NCBI GenBank assembly: GCA_031288635.1
Contig: JAITQZ010000023.1
Coordinates: 1 to 13,355, forward strand
Direction of reading: 5' to 3'
DNA from: Candidatus Peribacteria bacterium
GTDB taxonomy: Bacteria > Patescibacteria > JAEDAM01 > Absconditabacterales > Absconditicoccaceae
DNA length: 13,355 bases
A program made the translations under genes and the position numbers. Each line of letters opens with the position of its first letter. Position 1 is the stretch's first letter. The notes under the pieces were generated by a model, which saw only the letters and a list, made by a program, of their open reading frames with translations, was not told where the DNA came from and did not search any database. This document shows positions 8,168 to 13,355 of this stretch, piece after piece.

Positions 8168-9354
8168 AACTCCACTAACTCTTTATATACTGCCGTTTCT
8201 TCATCCACCACAAATCTCAATCACGGAACATAATAGACTTCACCATCAATATTTTTCATCAAATAGACAATTTCTGGTGCATTCAACTCTTTTACTCCCA
8301 ACGTGAAGTCTTTCAAAATTTCTTCTTTGGAAACAGTAGGGTAATTAACGTATTCATATTTAGCAATATCTACAGCATTCAAAGAAAGTTGCTGTTTCCA
8401 TATTGTATAGTGTCCATAAACACCTACTTGTTCATCCGTTAGAGGATTCCAAACAGAATACCCATATAAAAGTTGTGGAATAAAAACGAAAAGAGTACAA
8501 GGAGCACATCATCCTTCTGTCAGTACTACTTCTCCATATCATTGTAAAAAATTTTTCCACTGTTTTAATTGCTGTTCTATGGTTTTTTTAGATTGTTTCA
8601 GTGGAGGAAGCTCCCTTTCATCTACACTAACTCACTGAGGTCCATTCCGTATTTCACTAATATCAATCCAAGCATTTTCTATATCTAGTGAAATAAGATA
8701 TCCTGTAAGATGTTCTGTTGCAAAGGTAAGGTGTTTCAGAACTCCTAATCCAAAAGTTTTTAGAGAAAACCCACCAAAATTTAACTGTGCTAATTGTTGA
8801 TTGATAAAGTTGTGGTTGGTTAATATTTCTCCACGTTTATACACAGGCATTTCACGAGCAACTTTTGGATACTTCTTTCCATCATAAAGATAATTGGTAG
8901 ATGTTTCTGTTTCACCCCTTCAAACCATTTCCAATACCATTTCCATAACGGCAGGCTCTAAAACTATTTGTTTCGTAAGCATTCAATTCGACGCTGGTTT
9001 TTCTGGCAAAGGAAAAGCTGCTACGTTCACATATTTACTAGGGACAACAATCTGTTTTCAGAAAAAATCCGTAAAAAAACTCAGAAGAAAAATAAAGAGA
9101 AACCCACAAACCGCCACAGCAAATCCTGTCAAGCCAAATCTCCATTTCGCGAATGAAGGAATACTTGCCAAAATAGAAGCTTCTTGCTGCCTCTTATGTT
9201 CCTGAATAATTTTATGGAGTCTTTTTTTCATCAGTCCCTTAAACATCCAACTCGGCTGGAGCTCAGGTTTTTTGAATTTCTGTAAAAACTTTTGCAATCG
9301 TTTTGCATCTATCGCTTGTTCGTCTTGGAGGATATTGTTATATAAATCTTCCAT
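8164..9354 (-). CDS. Probable anti-sigma factor, single-pass membrane protein
   Basis: Code-25 ORF of 396 aa, TAG at 8164-8166, with seven UGA-Gly codons (8221, 8509, 8539, 8632, 8920, 8983, 9058). Residues 1-70 are charged and helical; ~75-95 form one strong transmembrane helix (FAVAVCGFLFIFLLSFF); the remaining ~300 residues would lie outside the membrane. That topology, with a gene start 42 nt after the ECF sigma stop on the same strand, fits a membrane-bound anti-sigma factor with an extracytoplasmic sensor domain. I do not see the HxxxCxxC zinc motif of ZAS anti-sigmas, so the call rests on context and topology. The outer part matches no family I know; it contains CAPC around nt 8497-8508. 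It converges on, and overlaps by 3 nt, the LRR gene. Confidence 0.7.
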
Positions 9355-9396
9355 TGTTTTACATAAACACCTAAAATAAAGGTTCTACTATCTCAT

Positions 9397-9942
9397 CTAC
9401 ACCATAGCTTTGAATTTTTCTGCTACTTTTTTCAGCGTCCTAGAGAAGTCTTGTCTACAGCTTTCTGCTGATTTACCAAGGATTTCAGAAATCTCATTAT
9501 AACTCAATCCTTCCCAAATTCTGAGCAGAAATAAATCTTTCTTTTCTGTACCCAACGTCTCCAGAAACTGGATAATTTCTTGGGTCAGCATTTTTTGCTG
9601 ATAAAGGTCTACCATATCAATATGCTCCACTTCTTCATTTCCACTATGCAAAGTCAGAGTTTCTGCAGACTTCACTTTAATCGCATCTATAAAGCAATAA
9701 TAAGCAATTTTATACAACCGCGAGGAAAACGTACCTTTCTCCATCTGAGTAAAATGAGAGAGATGTTCAAACGCCCTCAAAAACGTACAAGAAGTAATAT
9801 CTTGAGCCAATGCAACATTTCCACCAGACTTAATCAAGATAAACACATAAATCCTGTCCATATATCTCTGGTAGAGCTTTTCAAACGCGTGAGCATCTCC
9901 TTGTTGGAATTCCTGTACCAATACGCAATCTTCCTTTACCAT
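9397..9942 (-). CDS. ECF-family RNA polymerase sigma factor
   Basis: ORF of 181 aa, ATG at 9942, TAG at 9397-9399, no internal UGA. Region 2 spans ~18-65 (HAFEKLYQRYMDRIYVFIL then AQDITSCTFLRAFEHL), for core binding and -10 recognition. Region 4 spans ~128-178 (LGTEKKDLFLLRIWEGLSYN and EISEILGKSAESCRQDFSR), the helix-turn-helix that reads the -35. Regions 1.1 and 3 are absent, as in extracytoplasmic-function sigmas. It would redirect RNA polymerase when released by the membrane protein encoded just downstream. No Shine-Dalgarno is visible. The Kazal gene lies 106 bp upstream in the same direction and is a candidate for the same transcript or regulon. Confidence 0.9.
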   Translation of the reverse strand: MVKEDCVLVQEFQQGDAHAFEKLYQRYMDRIYVFILIKSGGNVALAQDITSCTFLRAFEHLSHFTQMEKGTFSSRLYKIAYYCFIDAIKVKSAETLTLHSGNEEVEHIDMVDLYQQKMLTQEIIQFLETLGTEKKDLFLLRIWEGLSYNEISEILGKSAESCRQDFSRTLKKVAEKFKAMV

Positions 9943-9978
9943 TGGAATGCAATGAGAAGTAAAATCCAGTCAGGAAGA

Positions 9979-9999
9979 GAGAAATATCCACCATTTCTC
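9979..9999. other. Short hairpin between the Kazal and sigma genes
   Basis: GAGAAAT (9979-9985) and ATTTCTC (9993-9999) form a perfect 7-bp stem with a 7-nt loop in the 106-bp gap. On the minus strand the following bases are pyrimidine-rich (TCTTCCT) but not a clean U-tract, so it is at best a weak attenuator or terminator of the Kazal transcript. It could also be a chance palindrome. Confidence 0.3.
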
Positions 10000-10048
10000 C
10001 AATTTCCTCCCCCCAACTGTAGTTATCTCGATTACATTATCAAGAGAT

Positions 10049-10777
10049 TTATGTTCTTGGCTCTTTTTGAAGCTCACAAGTTCCCTCTTTGGCTACGGTA
10101 GTCCCAGCATTTTTTGCTAAACAAGCATTTGTATAGTCTTTCCCATCAGCTCCACACACCGGAACATACTCTCTGGTACAAATCGTCTCGGTAATTTTGA
10201 GATGTCTACAAGAGAGGTCTGCTTTATGGTCTTCACAGCTACCTGTCAGCAGTAATCTAGCATCTGATGCTTTTAAATTACAAAGGTTTCCATACGTCTT
10301 TCCGTCGCTTCCACAGACTGGTGCATATTCCTCCGTACAAACTTGCGGAATATCCTCTGCAACACATTCTCCTGTATGCAATAATGCAACATTACCCAAT
10401 CCACACGCATTTCCATACGTTTTTCCATCTATTCCACACACCGGAGCATACTCCATCGTACAAATCCCCAAAGTCTTCGTAGCATCCACACAACTGGTAG
10501 TGTATCCTACAGGACCATAAAACACGGTAGTCAAAAGAGAATCTTTAATTCCCTGTAAAGTTGCCACATTTGCAGCATTCTCCGCATATTTATCCAGCAA
10601 TTGGTCAAATGCAGTATAAAATTTCTGCACATACGCCTTATCTTTGGTGTTCAGAATTGTTGCAATACTGAGCGAAAACTCCTCTATTTTTGTAGCAGAG
10701 GTAGTAAGCGTCGCAGCTTGCAATACTCCTAGAGAAATCAATCCTAGCACTAAGAGAGATAAAAAGGTCTTTTTCAT
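10049..10777 (-). CDS. Secreted protein with three Kazal-type inhibitor domains
   Basis: ORF of 242 aa from the ATG at 10777, TAA at 10049-10051. [21 protein letters not shown] is a typical signal peptide, which fixes this start over longer in-frame options (MPMKK, or a TTG at 10822). Residues ~22-95 are a helical domain. Three Kazal units follow, each with the CTxEYxPVCGxDGKxYxNxC core at 106, 147 and 200, closing at C138, C181 and C234. They have four or five cysteines each, fewer than the animal six. By alignment with turkey ovomucoid third domain (CTLEY, P1 = Leu), the reactive-site residues would be Met108, Glu149 and Arg202. This predicts three different protease specificities. Likely role: protection from, or control of, host, prey or own serine proteases. 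It shares strand and direction with the sigma/anti-sigma pair. Confidence 0.85.
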   Translation of the reverse strand: MKKTFLSLLVLGLISLGVLQAATLTTSATKIEEFSLSIATILNTKDKAYVQKFYTAFDQLLDKYAENAANVATLQGIKDSLLTTVFYGPVGYTTSCVDATKTLGICTMEYAPVCGIDGKTYGNACGLGNVALLHTGECVAEDIPQVCTEEYAPVCGSDGKTYGNLCNLKASDARLLLTGSCEDHKADLSCRHLKITETICTREYVPVCGADGKDYTNACLAKNAGTTVAKEGTCELQKEPRT

Positions 10778-10803
10778 TGGCATAAAAGTAAAAAATAAAA
10801 AGA

Positions 10804-10819
10804 AACCAAAACATTGGTT
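10804..10819. promoter_or_regulatory. Small palindrome upstream of the Kazal gene
   Basis: AACCAA (10804-10809) and TTGGTT (10814-10819) are perfect inverted repeats around a 4-nt loop, 27 bp upstream of the Kazal ATG in the 165-bp divergent spacer. A TATATT lies just further upstream on the minus strand. It could be an operator or a leader hairpin; the sequence alone does not say which. Nothing else in the spacer stands out. Confidence 0.3.
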
Positions 10820-10932
10820 CAAAAAATATAACGAACTAGCATCTCATTCGTGACACTATTCTGAAATTAAAAAAAATTCATAATCAATTTGCTTTCCCAA
10901 AAAATATCCTTATCCTCACAAAGCTTCATTTC

Positions 10933-10938
10933 TATAAA
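10933..10938 (+). promoter_or_regulatory. -10-like box just before the VTC-like gene
   Basis: TATAAA lies 4 nt before the ATG at 10943, with no Shine-Dalgarno between. As with the flippase and PLP genes, this suggests a leaderless or nearly leaderless transcript. The -35 region 17 bp upstream (TTATCC) is poor. Confidence 0.35.
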
Positions 10939-10942
10939 AGCT

Positions 10943-12130
10943 ATGGAAGATATCCTCACAAAACTCTCACAACTCCTAGACGAAAAAGACATCCACGATC
11001 CAGAAATCGAAACACTCCTCTGAAAACTGAGACAAATTTCTGAGACCGACCCCACTCCTTTTTCCGATAATTTAATCTACATCCCTATAAACCCTCTCGT
11101 AAAAGAAGCTCAAGATTTAGGTGGAGCAGAAGCAATAGCATTTGGATACAACATACTAGGCACCGCTTTTATCAACCTTTTCACAAAAAATACTCTCGCC
11201 CTCTCCATAGCAGGACCGCTCTTGGAAAAAATAGGATTCTTCCTGCGAGAACTCCATAAAGCTATCACACAACACAAAAAAACAGGAACACCTATTAGCA
11301 CGGAATTCAAAACAAACATCTCCAACGGAATAAAAAACCTCCTCGTAGACATCGGAATTCACGATACTATCTACACCGCACTGATGGCATACGGAATATC
11401 TCATCATCTCTTTGAACCTCGAATACTAGCAATATTCAGCTTTCTCCTAGCATTACCTCCGGCAATTTTAGTAAAATATTCCGGAAACGAGTTCCTCTAC
11501 TATCTCTGGAAACAATTAACAAAATTACAGGGATTTAAACGAGAAAAATACTATGAATCCAGATTTATTCTTAACGGATATTCTCACTCTACACAACTTT
11601 TCCAACAAACCGCAAAAAAATTCTGACTCCATCATCACAATATCAGTACTTACAATGATACTTATTTCATTCATCATATCCCTGTATTTTCAGAGAGGAC
11701 TAGAACTGTAAAGTCCAGAACAATCGTTGATAATTCTACAGGAGGAAAATTTCACAACCTCGAAATTGTTCACCTCTTACCCACAAAAAAGACTGAAAAA
11801 AACAGCATCTTCAACTATTACTACAGTAAAAAAGAAAAAGGAAGAAAAGACCTTTCCACAACCGATATAAACGTATTACTCAAAAAATTCCCTTATCGCC
11901 AAAGCATTTGTGCTCCTTCTAAACATATCTCTTTCGAAAGAGAAAGCTACTTTAATAAAGAAGTAAGAATTACGTTAGATACCATTACCGCCTCCGACAT
12001 CCCAAAGATTACTCACATTATGGAGATAAAAGTATATCAAGATATCTCCGCTCTCACCGAAGTAATGAAATATATCATCGAAAAAGGAAATAGACACCTC
12101 ACTACCTACGGGAAATATGATCTGATATAA
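10943..12130 (+). CDS. Membrane protein with VTC/CYTH-like C-terminal domain
   Basis: Code-25 ORF of 395 aa, TAA at 12128-12130, UGA-Gly at 11021 and 11624. Residues 1-60 are helical and charged; a hydrophobic stretch lies near 75-100 and a clear transmembrane helix at ~160-178 (ILAIFSFLLALPPAILV). From ~199 the sequence resembles the CYTH/VTC fold of polyphosphate polymerases and triphosphate-tunnel enzymes: KREKYYESRF, then RESYF at 333-337, RITLD at 342-346, MEIKV with E361/K363, and YGKYD with K391/Y392 at the C-terminus. VTC proteins share R-x-Y, R-I/V-T-x-D, E-x-K and S-K-Y in this order. If active, it would handle polyphosphate or another triphosphate; the N-terminal half of the tunnel is hard to trace. 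It converges on atpA with 6 bp between stops. Confidence 0.65.
11553..11711 (+). other. Overlapping 52-codon ORF with one membrane helix
   Basis: Wholly inside the VTC-like gene, in another frame, an ATG at 11553 opens 52 codons ending TAA at 11709-11711. It starts MNPDLFLTDILTLHNF and contains a strong hydrophobic helix, IITISVLTMILISFIISLYF, with a charged tail. The main frame stays open through here and ends in conserved motifs, so the main frame is real. This ORF may be chance or a nested small membrane protein. Confidence 0.2.
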
Positions 12131-12136
12131 ACACAA

Positions 12137-13355
12137 CTATATCACTCCCCCACCCATCTCTTTCACGACCTCTTTGATGAGCTTAACCATTTCCTTTTCT
12201 ATCTCCTCGGTTAAACCCTGCTCTTTCTGTAAAGCTTTGGCCAAAGACAAATACTGATTATGCAGCTTCAAAGACAACGTAGCTTCAAACGCTGGAATAC
12301 TAGACAACGGTACTTCATTAAGATAGTCATTCACGCCAGCATACAATAACACCGCCTGCTGATAAAACGGAATTGGAGTAGCATTTTTTTGCTTTAACAG
12401 CTCAGTCAGCCTTTTTCCTTTCTCAATTTGTTGCAAAGTAACTTCATCTAAATCTGAACCAAACTGCATAAAATTTGCCAATTCACGAAAATTTGCCAGC
12501 TGAATACGCAGCTTCCCTGCCACCTTTTTCATCAATGCAGTCTGAGCATTTCCTCCGACACGAGACACCGACAATCCCACATCAATCGCCGGCTTCATCC
12601 CAGCATTAAACAGCTCCGTATCCAAAAAAATCTGTCCATCCGTAATAGAAATAATATTTGTCGGAATATACGCCGAAATATCACTATCCAAAGTTTCCAC
12701 AATCGGAAGTGCTGTCAAAGAGCCTCCTCCATATTCCTTATTCAGTTTTACTGCTCTCTCTAATAAACGAGAATGCAGATAAAAAATATCTCACGGATAC
12801 GCTTCACGCCCAGGAGGACGACGAAGTAAAAGGGAAAGCTCACGATACGCTATCGCGTGTTTGGTCAAATCATCGTACACAATGAGCACATCTTTTCCCT
12901 GCTCCATAAAATACTCCCCCAAACTGCACCCCACATACGGAGCCAAATATTGCATCACTGCAGGACGAGAAGCTGAAGCATTCACCACAATCGTATACTC
13001 CATCGCATCTCTCTCCTTCAGTGTTTGGACTACCTGTTTTACTTTCGCATCTTTTTGCCCAATAGCCACATACACCACAATCACATCTTTGCCTTTCTGA
13101 TGCAAAATCGTATCCAGAACTATCGTCGTTTTCCCTGTCTGCCTATCTCCAATAATCAATTCCCTCTGTCCACGACCAATCGGCACCATCGCATCAATTG
13201 CTTTTATTCCTGTCTCCAGAGGGATAACCACGGATTCTCTCGTCATCACTCACGGAGCAATTTTTTCCACCAGTCAACGCTGTTTCGTGATAATTTCCTC
13301 CCCTCCATCAATAGGAGTTCCTAGCCCATCTACTACTCTCCCAAGATACTCTGGC
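12137..13355 (-). CDS. atpA: F-type ATP synthase subunit alpha, N-terminus outside window
   Basis: The reading frame enters from the right edge (first full codon 13352-13354, in the [16 protein letters not shown] region) and ends TAG at 12137-12139. About 405 residues are present; roughly the first 100 are missing. Seen are the Walker A loop GDRQTGKT (13127-13150), the [20 protein letters not shown] segment, [20 protein letters not shown] with the arginine finger (codon 12560-12562), and a helical C-terminal domain. It forms the non-catalytic nucleotide-binding subunit of the F1 head. UGA stands for Gly at 13274, at 13250 (the G of IAPG) and at 12791 (the G of AYPGD); the last two are conserved glycines in the family, which proves the recoding. 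The rest of the atp operon should lie to the right, with atpG expected downstream in many genomes but not here. Confidence 0.97.

Noticed and set aside
8632..8850. Separate small gene in the middle of the anti-sigma region
   Set aside because: It is an internal segment of the same frame bounded by a UGA-Gly codon; the frame is open on both sides.
10778..10822. Longer start for the Kazal protein
   Set aside because: The extension begins at TTG and would bury the MKK signal peptide 15 residues in; the ATG at 10777 gives a standard signal sequence.
201..13249. Many genes seeming to be broken by in-frame stops or frameshifts
   Set aside because: All breaks are UGA in a constant frame, and conserved glycines in AtpA fall on them. 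They are sense codons under code 25, not pseudogenes.

Overview
The window reads as AT-rich genomic DNA from a Candidate Phyla Radiation bacterium that uses genetic code 25 (UGA = glycine), i.e. the Gracilibacteria (BD1-5/GN02) or Absconditabacteria (SR1). With the standard code most genes fall apart into short pieces. With UGA read as Gly the pieces join in one frame into full-length proteins. I count about 38 in-frame UGA codons in seven genes. The assignment rests on the ATP synthase alpha gene at the right edge, where UGA falls on the near-invariant glycines of the APG and REAYPGD motifs. I cannot tell the two phyla apart from this window.

Layout, left to right. (1) 1-116: four perfect 29-bp tandem repeats. 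(2) 165-5043, all on the minus strand: a PLP-dependent cysteine-synthase-like enzyme fused to a rhodanese domain; a small remnant of a flippase C-terminus; a 545-aa protein with a transglutaminase-like Cys-His-Asp core and C-terminal TPRs, behind a near-consensus promoter; and a 540-aa polysaccharide flippase-like membrane protein. (3) 5044-5303: a divergent intergenic region dominated by a long imperfect palindrome. (4) 5304-8167, plus strand: a 96-aa helical protein followed by an 851-aa leucine-rich-repeat protein. (5) 8164-10777, minus strand: a signal-peptide-bearing triple-Kazal protein, an ECF sigma factor and a membrane-spanning probable anti-sigma partner. (6) 10943-12130, plus strand: a membrane protein with a VTC/CYTH-like C-terminal domain. 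(7) 12137 to the right edge, minus strand: atpA, missing its N-terminus.

How it fits together. Apart from atpA and the sulfur/PLP enzyme, most genes look like cell-surface or interaction functions: glycan export, a secreted multi-headed protease inhibitor, LRR and TPR scaffolds, and an envelope-stress-type sigma/anti-sigma pair. That suits a small-genome host-dependent or predatory bacterium, but this is inference. Most starts lack a Shine-Dalgarno sequence, and several have a -10-like hexamer 4-6 nt before the ATG, which suggests leaderless transcripts. Genes are tightly packed: two convergent pairs either overlap by 3 nt or lie 6 nt apart. No tRNA, rRNA, CRISPR array or transposase was seen.
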